64,000 nt of DNA, taken from Roseibium denhamense. GTDB lineage: Bacteria; Pseudomonadota; Alphaproteobacteria; Rhizobiales; Stappiaceae. Below are positions 9,939-19,128 of this stretch, one piece after another. A program made the translations under genes and the position numbers. Positions within the stretch are counted from its first letter, which is position 1. The number at the start of each line of letters is the position of its first letter. Location: positions 1 to 64,000 of the forward strand of contig NZ_SMLZ01000100.1 in NCBI RefSeq assembly GCF_009711415.1. The letters run 5' to 3'. The notes beneath the pieces were generated by a model. The model was given only the letters and a program-made list of their open reading frames with translations. It was not told the origin of the DNA and did no database searches.

Positions 9939-10592
9939 TTACGGCGTCCAATCCAAGAAATTGGCAATCAGTTCGAGGCCAAGATGCTGGCTTTTTTCAG
10001 GGTGGAACTGAGTGCCGATCATGTTGTCCTTTGCCACCATGGCAGTAAACGTGCCGGCATAATCGAAGGTTGCCAGCCGTTCGGCCTCTTGTGCGCAGGA
10101 AAAGTGATAGGAATGCACGAAATAGGCGTGCAGCCCGTTCGGACCGGTTTCGATCCCCTTGAAAACAGGATGGCTTTCCGCCCGCACATTGATTGTATTC
10201 CAGCCCATATGCGGGATCTTCAAGGCAGGATCCGATGGCGCCATCGCCGTGACGTCGCCGCCGATCCAGCCAAGGCCATCGACAGTTTCAAACTCCAGCC
10301 CCCGCGCAGCCATAAGCTGCATGCCGACGCAAATGCCAAAAAACGGCTTTCCATTCACGCGGACAGCTTCTTCAAGAGCGTCCGGCATCCCGTCAACCGC
10401 CCACAAACCGCGTTTGCAATCGGCAAAGGCCCCCACACCAGGCAACACGATCCGGTCCGCCTTCACGACGCGCTCGGGGTCGGCGGTCACAATCACGTCC
10501 GGCACATGGGCGTGAGCGCGGGCCGCGCGCTCAAACGCCTTCTCGGCCGAGCGCAGGTTACCCGAGCCGTAATCAATAATCGCAATTGTCAT
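9939..10592 (-). CDS. hisH: Imidazole glycerol phosphate synthase glutaminase subunit HisH
   Basis: HisH hydrolyses glutamine and channels ammonia to HisF. The 217-residue class I amidotransferase has the nucleophile Cys in [11 protein letters not shown] and the His-Glu pair in [10 protein letters not shown]. The N-terminal [13 protein letters not shown] is characteristic. The ATG overlaps the stop of the preceding DUF2628 gene by four bases. Confidence 0.97.
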   Translation of the reverse strand: MTIAIIDYGSGNLRSAEKAFERAARAHAHVPDVIVTADPERVVKADRIVLPGVGAFADCKRGLWAVDGMPDALEEAVRVNGKPFFGICVGMQLMAARGLEFETVDGLGWIGGDVTAMAPSDPALKIPHMGWNTINVRAESHPVFKGIETGPNGLHAYFVHSYHFSCAQEAERLATFDYAGTFTAMVAKDNMIGTQFHPEKSQHLGLELIANFLDWTP

Positions 10593-11095
10593 TGACGGGT
10601 CTCCGGGCCGAGCGTCAGCCCAACGACGCGCTCACTGCCAATGCGGGGAACAATCGGCTCCCTGGCGGCGCGCTGTGTCTTCTTCTCAACCGATTGATAA
10701 ACCGGGTCGAGTTTGCGGGCCTCTCCATGAAAGAAGCGGATCTCGGCTTCGTCCCGGTTAACCGCATCGACAACGCCGAGTGTGCGCCAGCCTTTTCGCC
10801 CGAGCGACCAGCGCCGGAGTGCCTGAGCCTCAAATCCAAACAGCAGAGAAATCGCCAGAGCGGCGACCGCCATGGCAGCCTCATTGATACTCAGCGCAAC
10901 GATTTCAATCACCAGGGTAATTGCGAGATAGCCAAGCAGCACCAGCCACAGCCGGTGGACCAGCATCCACACAATCGAAAACACAAATGCGAGCGGAGAA
11001 AACCGGTCGGGAACAAACTGCAATTTATCGGTCTGCCGAGGATCGCCTGCCAAGGTTTCAAAATCCGGCGGCGCCATTACAACGAAAGTGGTCAT
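10589..11095 (-). CDS. DUF2628 family membrane protein
   Basis: This 168-residue protein has a soluble N-terminal segment ([20 protein letters not shown]), then two or three hydrophobic helices ([22 protein letters not shown], and a second block ending [14 protein letters not shown]) and a basic cytoplasmic tail with the motif [16 protein letters not shown]. This is the DUF2628 pattern, of unknown function. It lies between hisB and hisH with a 12-base gap on one side and a 4-base overlap on the other, so it is translated with the his operon. Confidence 0.88.
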   Translation of the reverse strand: MTTFVVMAPPDFETLAGDPRQTDKLQFVPDRFSPLAFVFSIVWMLVHRLWLVLLGYLAITLVIEIVALSINEAAMAVAALAISLLFGFEAQALRRWSLGRKGWRTLGVVDAVNRDEAEIRFFHGEARKLDPVYQSVEKKTQRAAREPIVPRIGSERVVGLTLGPETRQ

Positions 11096-11107
11096 ATGCC
11101 CGTATCC

Positions 11108-11701
11108 TCAGCCGCCCAGTTGGCCCTTGGTTGTCGGCACGCGGTTAGCCTGTCGCGGATCAATCTCTATCGCCGTCCGCAGGGTCCGGGCCACCGCCTT
11201 GAAGCAGGTTTCGGCGATATGGTGGCAATTGGATCCATAAAGGTTGGCAATATGAAGGGTAATTCCAGCATTCATGGAGAAGGCGCGGAAAAACTCTTCG
11301 AACAATTCTGTATCAAACTCACCGATCTTGTCACGGTCAAAGCTTACGTCCCACACCAGAAATGGGCGTCCGGACACATCGAGCGTGCAGCGGGTCAGCG
11401 CTTCGTCCATCGCAAGATGGGTATCGGCATACCGGGTGATCCCGGCCATGTCGCCAAGCGCTTTGGACAGGGCCTGCCCCAGGGCAATACCGGTATCTTC
11501 CACCGTGTGATGGAAATCGATATGGGTATCACCATCTGCACGGACCTTGATATCGATCAGCGAATGGCGCGCCAGCTGCTCCAGCATATGGTCGAAGAAC
11601 CCGATACCTGTTTTCACGTCATAGGTGCCGGTGCCATCAAGGTTGATGTCCACGGAGATGCGGGTTTCCTTGGTGTCGCGCGATACGCTGGCGGTGCGCA
11701 T
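11108..11701 (-). CDS. hisB: Imidazoleglycerol-phosphate dehydratase HisB
   Basis: HisB dehydrates imidazole glycerol phosphate to imidazole acetol phosphate. This 197-residue monofunctional form has the two manganese-binding histidine motifs [15 protein letters not shown] and the second copy [12 protein letters not shown]. It is the first gene of the minus-strand his group, and the promoter should lie in 11702-11960, shared with the divergent pyrF. No clear promoter was identified there by eye. Confidence 0.97.
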   Translation of the reverse strand: MRTASVSRDTKETRISVDINLDGTGTYDVKTGIGFFDHMLEQLARHSLIDIKVRADGDTHIDFHHTVEDTGIALGQALSKALGDMAGITRYADTHLAMDEALTRCTLDVSGRPFLVWDVSFDRDKIGEFDTELFEEFFRAFSMNAGITLHIANLYGSNCHHIAETCFKAVARTLRTAIEIDPRQANRVPTTKGQLGG

Positions 11702-11960
11702 TGACGGGTAACTCCTTCCATCCGGCCCTTAGCGCCGGAAAACAAAATAGCGGCGGCTGTTGTAGCAGCCTGACCCGTCTAATGAAATAGGGCCGTGGCC
11801 AGACATTTTGTCCGCATCGGCACCGGAGCTATATCCTGCCATCATACCTCTAACCGGGAGAGGCCGGAGGTTCCGGTTTCCGCTCCCGCCCGGAAATCAA
11901 TAGCGCCCGGTGTTTCATGATGATAGTCACGGGCCGCACCTGACATGCCCGGAGATTGCA

Positions 11961-12692
11961 ATGCTCACCAGTTCCTTCGCTCCCAAGACAGCCGTTGATC
12001 GCTTAATGCTCCCGCTTGACGTCCCAACCATTGGGGAAGCCGAGACGCTCGTGGCGGCCACTGAGGGCAAGGTCGGCGTTTACAAAATTGGGATGGAACT
12101 GCAATTCGCCGGTGGGTTGGAATTTGCGCGCGAACTGGCAAAGGCCGGCAAGAAGGTTTTCCTCGATGTCAAACTTCATGACATTGACAATACGATCCAA
12201 AAGGCCGTCCAGAATATTGCAAAAATGGGCATGACCTTCATGACCGTTCACGCTTATCCGAAAACAATGCGGGCTGCCGTCAAAGGATTAACTGCGGAGG
12301 GCAATCCGAACCTTTGCATTTTGGGTGTGACGGTTCTGACCTCGATGGATGAAGCCGATTTGCAGGCCGCCGGGTATCGTGGCCCTGTCTCCGAACTCGT
12401 TGAAGCCCGCGCCAGGGATGCGAGGGACGCGGGCATCGGCGGGATCGTGTGCGCGGCAACGGAAGCTGGCAGGATGCGCCAAACGCTCGGCACAGACATG
12501 GTCATCGTAACACCCGGTATCCGGCCGGCCGGAAGCGCCGCCAATGACCAGCGCCGGGTGATGACACCCCTTGATGCCATCAAGGCCGGAAGTGATTACC
12601 TGGTCGTTGGCCGCCCGATATCCCAGGCACCCGATCCGGGTGCGGCAGCTGGGGCTGTGGTTCAGGAAATCGAAACCGCCCTAAACACCTGA
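11961..12692 (+). CDS. pyrF: Orotidine 5'-phosphate decarboxylase PyrF
   Basis: PyrF converts OMP to UMP, the last step of pyrimidine synthesis. The 243-residue TIM barrel contains the signature LDVKLHDIDNTI with catalytic Lys and Asp, plus the phosphate-binding block VGRPISQAPDPG near the C-terminus. The ATG at 11961 has a GGAG site six bases upstream. A longer frame from 11910 exists but lies outside the family alignment. The 3' end overlaps the convergent dgt gene by 12 bases. Confidence 0.96.
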   Translation: MLTSSFAPKTAVDRLMLPLDVPTIGEAETLVAATEGKVGVYKIGMELQFAGGLEFARELAKAGKKVFLDVKLHDIDNTIQKAVQNIAKMGMTFMTVHAYPKTMRAAVKGLTAEGNPNLCILGVTVLTSMDEADLQAAGYRGPVSELVEARARDARDAGIGGIVCAATEAGRMRQTLGTDMVIVTPGIRPAGSAANDQRRVMTPLDAIKAGSDYLVVGRPISQAPDPGAAAGAVVQEIETALNT

Positions 12693-14057
12693 CAGCAAAC
12701 GGGCAATCTTGACGGCATACCGGTCGGTCATTCCAGAAACATAGTCGGCGAGCGAATGCAGGGCGGTGTAGCTGTCGTGAACATCGCTGATGTCGATCGC
12801 GGCAGTTTGCACCAGCTGGCGGTGATAGGAACTGAGGCGGTCTGGATCCCAATCAGCGGCCTGTAGTCGGGTGTAAACATCAGAAACACCATCAAGCACC
12901 CGGTGCACAACGTTGCGGCCCTGAACCTCCAGCGCTGTCTTGCGCGGTGAGGTGAACAGGCTTTCGCGCGCCAGTTTTTTGATTGCCTGAAAGTCTTCGG
13001 CCTTGGCGGACCGGTCGATCAACGCATCTGAAAATGTGCCATCCATGATCGCAGGATAATTATCCTTGAACGCCTCGACACATGCGTTGATCGCCACTCC
13101 GATCCCCCGCGCCCTTGCATAGGCGATCCGCTCGGAGGCGGCCATGCCGGAAAGATCCTGATTGGACTTGCGGGTGAGCGGCTCAAGATGGTCAATGACC
13201 GTCTCGGCGCTCAGATCCCCCGATGTGAACGCATCTTCCAGATCAACAATGTTGTAGCAAATGTCATCCGCCGCTTCGACCAGGAACACAAGCGGATGCC
13301 GGCGCCACCAGGTCCTGCTGTCTCCGCCTTCCTGCGGAAGGCCGACGGCATCGGCAACTTCTTCAAACAGCGGCATTTCACTTTGAAAAACGCCGAATTT
13401 CTTTAACCCGCAATAGGTAGTGTCCGGGATGGTGTGGCGGACCCGCGCTGTTACCGGATACTTTGAAAAGGCACCAAGAACACCCCGGGACAACCGCATG
13501 CCACCATCGTTGCGGTACATCTCAAGGCGCGTCAGGATGCGGAAGCCCTGGGCATTGCCTTCAAACTCCGTAAATTCAGCACGCAGGCTACTGTCCATTT
13601 CGGAAAACAACGGCTGGCTGGAAGCGAACCGCTCTTCAAACCAGCCTCCGATGGCCGCTTCGCCAGAATGCCCGAAGGGCGGATTGCCGATGTCGTGGGC
13701 AAGGCACGCAGCACCGACGATCCCGGCAATCCGATGTCTGTCGCCAGCTGCGATCAGTCCCTGATCTTCAAGCCAAACGCCCACTTCCATCCCCAAGGAC
13801 CGGCCAATGCTGCTGGTTTCGAGACTGTGGATCAGCCGGTGGTGCAGGTGGTCGTTTTCATAAAGCGGATGAACCTGGGTCTTGTTGGCAAGACGCCGGA
13901 AAGGCGCGGAAAATGTAATCCTGTCCGCGTCCTGGACATATGTCGGCCGGTTCGCACGCTCAGCATAACCGGAGTCAGCCAAGCGGTTTCCATCCAGTAA
14001 GTTCGACCAGTCCAAAACCACCTCCTCGGCCATTCGCTGCGACTGCAGGGCGCTCAT
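12681..14057 (-). CDS. dgt: Deoxyguanosinetriphosphate triphosphohydrolase-like protein
   Basis: This HD-domain enzyme is expected to hydrolyse dGTP (or dNTPs) to the deoxynucleoside and triphosphate. The 458-residue length suits the family. The metal site is visible in HHRLIHSLETSS and AHDIGNPPFGHSGE, with a later ADDICYNIVDLEDA supplying the second aspartate. The sequence begins with the family block RPTYVQDADRITFSAPFRRL. The exact substrate cannot be told from sequence. The gene is convergent with pyrF and lies downstream of the ocd terminator. Confidence 0.92.
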   Translation of the reverse strand: MSALQSQRMAEEVVLDWSNLLDGNRLADSGYAERANRPTYVQDADRITFSAPFRRLANKTQVHPLYENDHLHHRLIHSLETSSIGRSLGMEVGVWLEDQGLIAAGDRHRIAGIVGAACLAHDIGNPPFGHSGEAAIGGWFEERFASSQPLFSEMDSSLRAEFTEFEGNAQGFRILTRLEMYRNDGGMRLSRGVLGAFSKYPVTARVRHTIPDTTYCGLKKFGVFQSEMPLFEEVADAVGLPQEGGDSRTWWRRHPLVFLVEAADDICYNIVDLEDAFTSGDLSAETVIDHLEPLTRKSNQDLSGMAASERIAYARARGIGVAINACVEAFKDNYPAIMDGTFSDALIDRSAKAEDFQAIKKLARESLFTSPRKTALEVQGRNVVHRVLDGVSDVYTRLQAADWDPDRLSSYHRQLVQTAAIDISDVHDSYTALHSLADYVSGMTDRYAVKIARLLSGV

Positions 14058-14117
14058 GACCGCTTATACTATTTGGCAGCTCTTGTCGGCAGCCAGGCAA
14101 AAGTTTGGGCCAAAGAC

Positions 14118-14144
14118 CAAAAAAGCCACCGCCGAGGCGGTGGC
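14118..14144 (-). terminator. Terminator of the arginase-ornithine cyclodeaminase operon
   Basis: A near-perfect GC-rich hairpin (14125-14133 with 14136-14144) is followed on the minus strand by six T. It lies just beyond the ocd stop and upstream of dgt. Confidence 0.82.
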
Positions 14145-14175
14145 AAGGGTCTGTACAATCAAGCGAATGGTGGGA

Positions 14176-15258
14176 TCAAGCTGCCTGATTGTCATCGGCT
14201 GCCGCCGAGCGCAGCACCATTCCGTAAAGATCCCGCGGATCATCCGGGTCCGCCAGCAAATCAAGCTTCTCGAAATGCCCCGTTTTGGGAAGAAGATCAT
14301 GCACATAGCGCAAAGCGGCAAAGTCCTCGATTGCAAAGCCAACACTGTCAAAAAGCGTGATCTGGTTCTCGGATGTCCGTCCTGGCGCCTTGCCTGCGTA
14401 AACCTGCCAGAGCTCCGTGACCGGGTGATCCCTGTCAAGTTGCTGAAACTCTCCCTCAATGTGGGTCTGATCCGGAAACTCGACGAAAATGTCCGAGCGC
14501 AGCAGGATATCCTTGTGAAGCTCCGTCTTGCCGGGACAATCACCACCAACCGCATTGATATGAACGCCAGTACCGATCATGTTGTCGGTCAGAATGGTCG
14601 CCTGTTTCTTGTCGGCTGTCGCCGTTGTCACGATCTGCGCGCCTTCCATGGCGTCTTCCGGGGTCTTGCAAATTGTGACGTTGAGCCCGGAATTGGCGAG
14701 ATTCCGCGCCAAACGGACGCTTGCTTCCGGTTCAATGTCATAGGCCCGGATATCGGTGATGCCGAGGATTTCCTTGAACGCCAGGCACTGAAAATCGGAT
14801 TGTGCTCCGTTTCCGATCATGGCCATGGTCTTGGAGCCCTTGGGCGCAAGATATTTTGCAGCCAGAGCCGAATTGGCCGCTGTGCGAAGAGCGGTCAGGA
14901 TGGTCATCTCGGTAAACAGAACCGGATATCCCGTCGTCAGATCCGACAATACGCCAAATCCGGTGACCGTCTGCAGACCGTCCCGCGTGTTGCCCGGATG
15001 ACCGTTGACGTATTTGAAGCCGAAAGTCTTGCCATCACTCGTCGGCATCAGCTCGATGACGCCTTGCGGTGCATGCGCAGGAATGCGCGCTTTCTTGTCA
15101 AAGCTCTCCCAACGCAGAAAATCCGCTTCAATATACTCGGCAATGCCGCGCATGAAGGCTTCCGCACCGATGGCCCGCACATTCCGCATCATGTTATCGA
15201 CGCTCACGAACGGCACGTAGGCCAGATCCGACGGTTCCAGATTCAAGTATTTGGACAT
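14176..15258 (-). CDS. ocd: Ornithine cyclodeaminase
   Basis: This enzyme converts ornithine to proline and ammonia with NAD, completing the arginine to proline route begun by arginase. The 360-residue protein has the mu-crystallin/OCD Rossmann block MAMIGNGAQSDFQ and the N-terminal substrate region (GVIELMPTSDGKTFGFKYVNGHPGN). The longer size and the HINAVGGDCPGKTEL stretch fit ornithine cyclodeaminase proper rather than other family members. The ATG at 15258 has a GAGGTG ribosome site six bases upstream; a GTG at 15267 is possible. It follows the arginase gene by 11 bases. Confidence 0.93.
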   Translation of the reverse strand: MSKYLNLEPSDLAYVPFVSVDNMMRNVRAIGAEAFMRGIAEYIEADFLRWESFDKKARIPAHAPQGVIELMPTSDGKTFGFKYVNGHPGNTRDGLQTVTGFGVLSDLTTGYPVLFTEMTILTALRTAANSALAAKYLAPKGSKTMAMIGNGAQSDFQCLAFKEILGITDIRAYDIEPEASVRLARNLANSGLNVTICKTPEDAMEGAQIVTTATADKKQATILTDNMIGTGVHINAVGGDCPGKTELHKDILLRSDIFVEFPDQTHIEGEFQQLDRDHPVTELWQVYAGKAPGRTSENQITLFDSVGFAIEDFAALRYVHDLLPKTGHFEKLDLLADPDDPRDLYGMVLRSAAADDNQAA

Positions 15259-15269
15259 CTTGTTCACCT

Positions 15270-16217
15270 CTAGAAGCTTCTTGTTGGACGGTCGAAAACA
15301 CGGCGGCCGAACAAGCTGCCCGCGAGATCAACCATCAAGCGTGCGGTTTTTCCGCGTTCATCGAGAAAAGGGTTCAGTTCCACAAGGTCGAGGGAAGAGA
15401 CGAGACCGCTGTCATGGAGCATTTCCATGACCAGATGCGCCTCACGGAAGGTGGTGCCGCCCGGAACGGTCGTACCGACAGCCGGGGCGATTTCAGGATC
15501 CAGAAAATCGACGTCAAGACTGACGTGAAGCAATCCGTTTGCCGCCTTCACCCGGTTCAAAAATGCAGACAGGATGGCCGGAATGCCTTCCTCGTCTATG
15601 CGGCGCATATCGCTGACGCCGACGCCCTGATCCAGCAGCAGAGCGCGCTCAGGATCGTCAATAGACCTGACACCCATGACCTCAATGTTTTGGGGGGTGA
15701 CGGGATGCGCCAATGCCTGGCCCAGCAAACCGTCGAACCCCGGCATGCCGGCGACAAATGCCAGAGGTGTGCCATGGAGGTTGCCGCTCGCCGTGCTGTC
15801 CAGAGTATGAAAGTCCGAATGCGCATCGAGCCACAAAACAAAAAGCGGCCGGTTGCGCTCCGCCGCGGCCTTTGCCTGGCCCGACACCGTCCCGGCCGCG
15901 ATGGAATGATCGCCGCCCAGATAAATCGGAAACACGTTCTTTGAGCCCAGCGCCGCAGCCTGAGCATGAAGGACACGGGTCCAGCCTGCATATGCAGCAA
16001 AATTCTTTACCGTCCCGTTGGGTGCACGCACGTTCCCGGTCTGCGCCGGCTTCAAATTGCCGAGATCCTTCACGGCATGACCGAGCGCTTCCAATGTGAC
16101 CGCAAGGCCCGCGGTCCGGTAAGCGTCTGGCCCCATGACACAGCCCTTGCGGCCTGCCCCTTCCTCGACCGGTGCCCCGACAAGGACAATCTCCTGGCGT
16201 TCCACGTTTATTCCCAC
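15270..16217 (-). CDS. rocF: Arginase
   Basis: Arginase splits arginine into ornithine and urea and feeds the next gene, ornithine cyclodeaminase. The 315-residue ureohydrolase has all the manganese-binding motifs: GGDHSIAAG, DAHSDFHT, and SLDVDFLDP, followed by GTTFREAHLVME. The N-terminal VGAPVEEGAGRKGCVMGP is arginase-like rather than agmatinase-like. The start is a GTG at 16217. It is the first gene of the two-gene operon and is divergent from the Lrp-type regulator. Confidence 0.94.
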   Translation of the reverse strand: MGINVERQEIVLVGAPVEEGAGRKGCVMGPDAYRTAGLAVTLEALGHAVKDLGNLKPAQTGNVRAPNGTVKNFAAYAGWTRVLHAQAAALGSKNVFPIYLGGDHSIAAGTVSGQAKAAAERNRPLFVLWLDAHSDFHTLDSTASGNLHGTPLAFVAGMPGFDGLLGQALAHPVTPQNIEVMGVRSIDDPERALLLDQGVGVSDMRRIDEEGIPAILSAFLNRVKAANGLLHVSLDVDFLDPEIAPAVGTTVPGGTTFREAHLVMEMLHDSGLVSSLDLVELNPFLDERGKTARLMVDLAGSLFGRRVFDRPTRSF

Positions 16218-16279
16218 CGCATCTTGAAATGACCCGGACGAAGTGTGCGAAATTGACGCGGCAGAGTAAATCTGCAGAC

Positions 16280-16308
16280 TTGATCAAAATAGCAGCCAGA
16301 TTTATCAT
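16280..16308 (+). promoter_or_regulatory. Candidate sigma-70 promoter and operator of the Lrp-type gene
   Basis: TTGATC (16280-16285) and TATCAT (16303-16308) are separated by 17 bases and face the regulator gene. An inverted repeat (CAAAAT at 16285-16290 and ATTTTG at 16307-16312) overlaps both elements and is a plausible operator for autoregulation and for control of the divergent arginase gene. This is inference from spacing and symmetry. Confidence 0.4.
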
Positions 16309-16324
16309 TTTGCTAAGTTCAATT

Positions 16325-16801
16325 ATGCAGAATGTGATAATGGATGATCTAGATCTTCGGCTGGTCTCGATTCTTCGCCATGATGGCCGCCGGTCGGTGT
16401 CCGATTTGGCAAGTGACCTCAAGATTTCCCGTGCGACCGTCCGGGCCCGCATGGACAAACTGCTGGAAAACGGCGAAATTCTGGGATTTACGGCGGTATT
16501 AAGAGATGACTGGCGGGATCTGCCGATCCGTGCTGTGACCCTGGTGCTGATCGACGGACAAAGCACAGATCCTGTTGCCAAAACACTCGGCGCCTTGACC
16601 GAGGTCAGGGCCATTCACTCGACAAACGGAAAATGGGACCTGGTTCTGGATATCGCGACACGGGACCTTGCAGCATTTGATGACGTTTTGAACCGCATCC
16701 GGTTGATCGATGGCATCGCCGGAACGGAAACGAACTTGTTGCTGACAACACGGAAGAGTCCTGCAGTCTCCCCGGGGAGCTTTGAAGACGTTCTTGGATA
16801 G
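16325..16801 (+). CDS. Lrp/AsnC family transcriptional regulator
   Basis: This 158-residue protein has an N-terminal winged helix-turn-helix (MDDLDLRLVSILRHDGRRS, ISRATVRARMDKL) and a C-terminal RAM ligand-binding domain (VTLVLIDGQS, EVRAIHSTNGKWDLVLDIAT). Its divergent position beside arginase and ornithine cyclodeaminase suggests that it controls arginine or ornithine catabolism, probably with an amino acid as effector; this is inferred from context. An alternative start is ATG 16340, and the longer frame from 16172 would overlap arginase. Confidence 0.9.
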   Translation: MQNVIMDDLDLRLVSILRHDGRRSVSDLASDLKISRATVRARMDKLLENGEILGFTAVLRDDWRDLPIRAVTLVLIDGQSTDPVAKTLGALTEVRAIHSTNGKWDLVLDIATRDLAAFDDVLNRIRLIDGIAGTETNLLLTTRKSPAVSPGSFEDVLG

Positions 16802-16879
16802 CGCCCGGCTCGCAAATCGGGTCGCACACATTCCACGAAGTTCATAGGATCAGAAAAACGAACACCCCAAGGCTGACCC

Positions 16880-17797
16880 ATGACCAAACCATTCGATCTT
16901 TCAGTCGCGGCATCCAAGCCGCAGCCCGTATCGGTCGGGACGGAGGCTGCGGAACACTACAAAGTCGTCCGTCAAACCCTCAAACGGATTACACAGGACT
17001 GGCGCGAGCAGCCGACCCTGGAACAACTCGCAAATGAAGCCGGGCTTCAGCCCATTCAGCTTCAAAGGGTTTTTTCCCGCTGGGCGGGCCTGACCCCGAA
17101 GCAATTTCTTCAGGCGATCACGCTCGACCATGCCAAGGCGCTTTTGCGGGATTCAGCGAGTGTTCTAGACGCCTCTTATGATGTGGGACTATCCGGATCC
17201 TCCCGGCTGCATGATCTGTTCGTCACACATGAAGCCATGACACCGGGTGACTACCGGAGCCGTGGCGCTGGTCTGGATATCCTTTACGGGTTCCATCCGT
17301 CTCCCTTCGGCCAGGTCTTGATCATGGCAACCGGCAAAGGCTTGGCCGGGCTTGGCTTTGCCGATCCGGGGGAAGAAGAGACCGCTCTTGAAGACATGTG
17401 CAGCCGGTGGCCCGCAGCGCGGTTCGTCCAGGACCAGAATCGAACGGAACCTTACGCCCGCCGTGTGTTCAGTCCGCAGAAGTGGCAGCAAGACCAGCCG
17501 CTGAACATTGTGATGATCGGAACGGATTTCGAAATTCGCGTCTGGCAGACCCTTTTGAAAATCCCGATGGGCAAAGCGACGACCTATTCGGACATCGCGG
17601 CAAAACTTGGAAATCCGAAAGCATCGCGGGCCGTTGGAACGGCTGTTGGCCGGAATCCGATTTCCTTTGTCGTCCCGTGCCACCGGGTACTGGCCAAAGG
17701 CGGCAAACTCGGCGGCTATCATTGGGGACTTACCCGCAAGCGCGCGATCCTTGGATGGGAAAGCGGCCTGTCAGGCCCGGTTCTGGAGTGTATTTGA
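16880..17797 (+). CDS. Ada-like protein: AraC-type DNA-binding domain fused to O6-methylguanine-DNA methyltransferase
   Basis: The 305-residue protein joins an AraC-type helix-turn-helix domain (about 40-130: PTLEQLANEAGLQPIQLQRVF, SGSSRLHDLFVTHEAMTPGDYR) to a DNA suicide methyltransferase domain (about 140-295). The acceptor cysteine lies in FVVPCHRVLAKGGKLGGYHWG, and the helix ATTYSDIAAKLGNPKASRAVG precedes it. The N-terminal zinc and phosphotriester-accepting domain of E. coli Ada is absent, so alkylation sensing through that cysteine cannot occur in the classical way. The likely role is direct repair of O6-alkylguanine with possible regulatory activity. It stands alone, convergent with an exported unknown. 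Confidence 0.92.
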   Translation: MTKPFDLSVAASKPQPVSVGTEAAEHYKVVRQTLKRITQDWREQPTLEQLANEAGLQPIQLQRVFSRWAGLTPKQFLQAITLDHAKALLRDSASVLDASYDVGLSGSSRLHDLFVTHEAMTPGDYRSRGAGLDILYGFHPSPFGQVLIMATGKGLAGLGFADPGEEETALEDMCSRWPAARFVQDQNRTEPYARRVFSPQKWQQDQPLNIVMIGTDFEIRVWQTLLKIPMGKATTYSDIAAKLGNPKASRAVGTAVGRNPISFVVPCHRVLAKGGKLGGYHWGLTRKRAILGWESGLSGPVLECI

Positions 17798-17827
17798 TCC
17801 ACACACCTATTCGTTTGCCAGCCCGGT

Positions 17828-19090
17828 TTAGTGCACTGGGCCCTCCGGCATCGGATAACTTCCCGTAATGTCCCAGCCCAGTGACGTGATCCGCTCAGCG
17901 GCCGTTGGAGTCAAATCACCCGTGATTAGAAAATCGACGGCGGTGGGTGGAAACGGCAGTGCTCCGAGCCCCTCATGGACACCGGCGAATGTGCGGGCCA
18001 CCGTTTCAGTCCAGGCAACACTGTCCAGAGGCAAGATGACCGCCGCCTGCCCATCCAAACGGATCCCTACCGGCACGCCGCCTATTTCCTCGATCTTTCC
18101 AAGGCCCGAAACGGTGCGGTGATAGGTCTCTGCAAGAACAATACGGCGCAACTGGAAATAAGCGACCGTGCGGCTGTCCGCCTCTCCGGCTCTAGCAGCG
18201 AGAACATCCAAATTCTGAACACTCGGCATGGCCTGGAGCCGGTAGGCAATTACCGTTTTTTCCGAAAGGGTGAAATGCGGGTTGGCCTTGATCGCCTGAA
18301 TGGAGGGTTCTGAAATGCCCGCTTTGCGAAACGTTTCCTCCGTGCGGGCTTCCAGTTCGGACGGTGTGCTATCAACAATCAGATTGCGGAAGTTATCGGC
18401 CGTCCGCGTTGCGTTGATGATAATGCCGCCGGGCAGCAGCGCTGTAATTGCACTGACCGTCCAACCGCCAGCAGTTGTAACACTTGCCGTTTCGTCCAGT
18501 TTTGCGGAGAGCGGCTGGTAAAACGTATAAGGGTCGACGCCAATTTCGACGGCAAGCTCCCGGCGCGCTTCGGCCTGACCCGTGATTGCTTTTGCAAGGT
18601 CGGCCGGCGATCCCGCATTACCGGTTACAGCTGCCTCAACACCCCGGCCTATCCGGCTGAACATGCGCCCCACTCCGGATACCGTGCTTTTTGCGGTCCC
18701 AACCGGATCGGTCACCGTGCTTTCCACAAATTCGACCGGTTTTTTGGCGGCTTCTTTCAAGCCATCCACAAAGCTTGCATCGTTTTTCAGGCTCTCCAAT
18801 CCGACAAGCGCCTTTATTTCCGCAAGCCGGAGTTTCAAGAGACCATCCCCTTCGATCTGCTCCACGCCCTGATCGGTTTGAAGTTGATAGATTCTCAGGA
18901 AGCCGTCACTGCGCACGGGATTGAGCACTGCATAACCAGGTCCCAGCTGCTTTCCATCCAGTATCTTGGCTGGGTCCGCCTCTGGCGGCGTCTCGTAGTT
19001 TTCCGTGAGCGCATGCGCCGGTCCAGCCAGAAGACCCAATCCGAGGAATGCAATTGCAATAGGTTTCAGGAAACTATCCGGCTGCAGCAT
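17828..19090 (-). CDS. Exported protein of unknown function
   Basis: I do not recognise this 420-residue protein. It starts with a clear signal peptide (hydrophobic AIAFLGLGLLAGPAHA, cleavage near residue 27), so it is probably periplasmic. The body is mixed alpha/beta, with a small-residue-rich stretch at about 205-235 (TAGGWTVSAITALLPGGIII) that might interact with membrane. It has no cysteine in the mature part. It lies just upstream of folC's 3' end in the same direction, but the gap and the terminal position give no functional hint. Confidence 0.7.
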   Translation of the reverse strand: MLQPDSFLKPIAIAFLGLGLLAGPAHALTENYETPPEADPAKILDGKQLGPGYAVLNPVRSDGFLRIYQLQTDQGVEQIEGDGLLKLRLAEIKALVGLESLKNDASFVDGLKEAAKKPVEFVESTVTDPVGTAKSTVSGVGRMFSRIGRGVEAAVTGNAGSPADLAKAITGQAEARRELAVEIGVDPYTFYQPLSAKLDETASVTTAGGWTVSAITALLPGGIIINATRTADNFRNLIVDSTPSELEARTEETFRKAGISEPSIQAIKANPHFTLSEKTVIAYRLQAMPSVQNLDVLAARAGEADSRTVAYFQLRRIVLAETYHRTVSGLGKIEEIGGVPVGIRLDGQAAVILPLDSVAWTETVARTFAGVHEGLGALPFPPTAVDFLITGDLTPTAAERITSLGWDITGSYPMPEGPVH

Positions 19091-19128
19091 AAATCACCCT
19101 TTTCAAGCATGACATGCCGGAGCGGAGA

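Noticed and set aside
10586-11704. 372-codon plus-strand frame opposite hisB and the DUF2628 gene
   Set aside because: It lies antisense to two well-supported genes and has no domain.
14056-15273. 405-codon plus-strand open frame opposite ocd
   Set aside because: It is antisense to ornithine cyclodeaminase, with no family features; high-GC codon use produces such frames.
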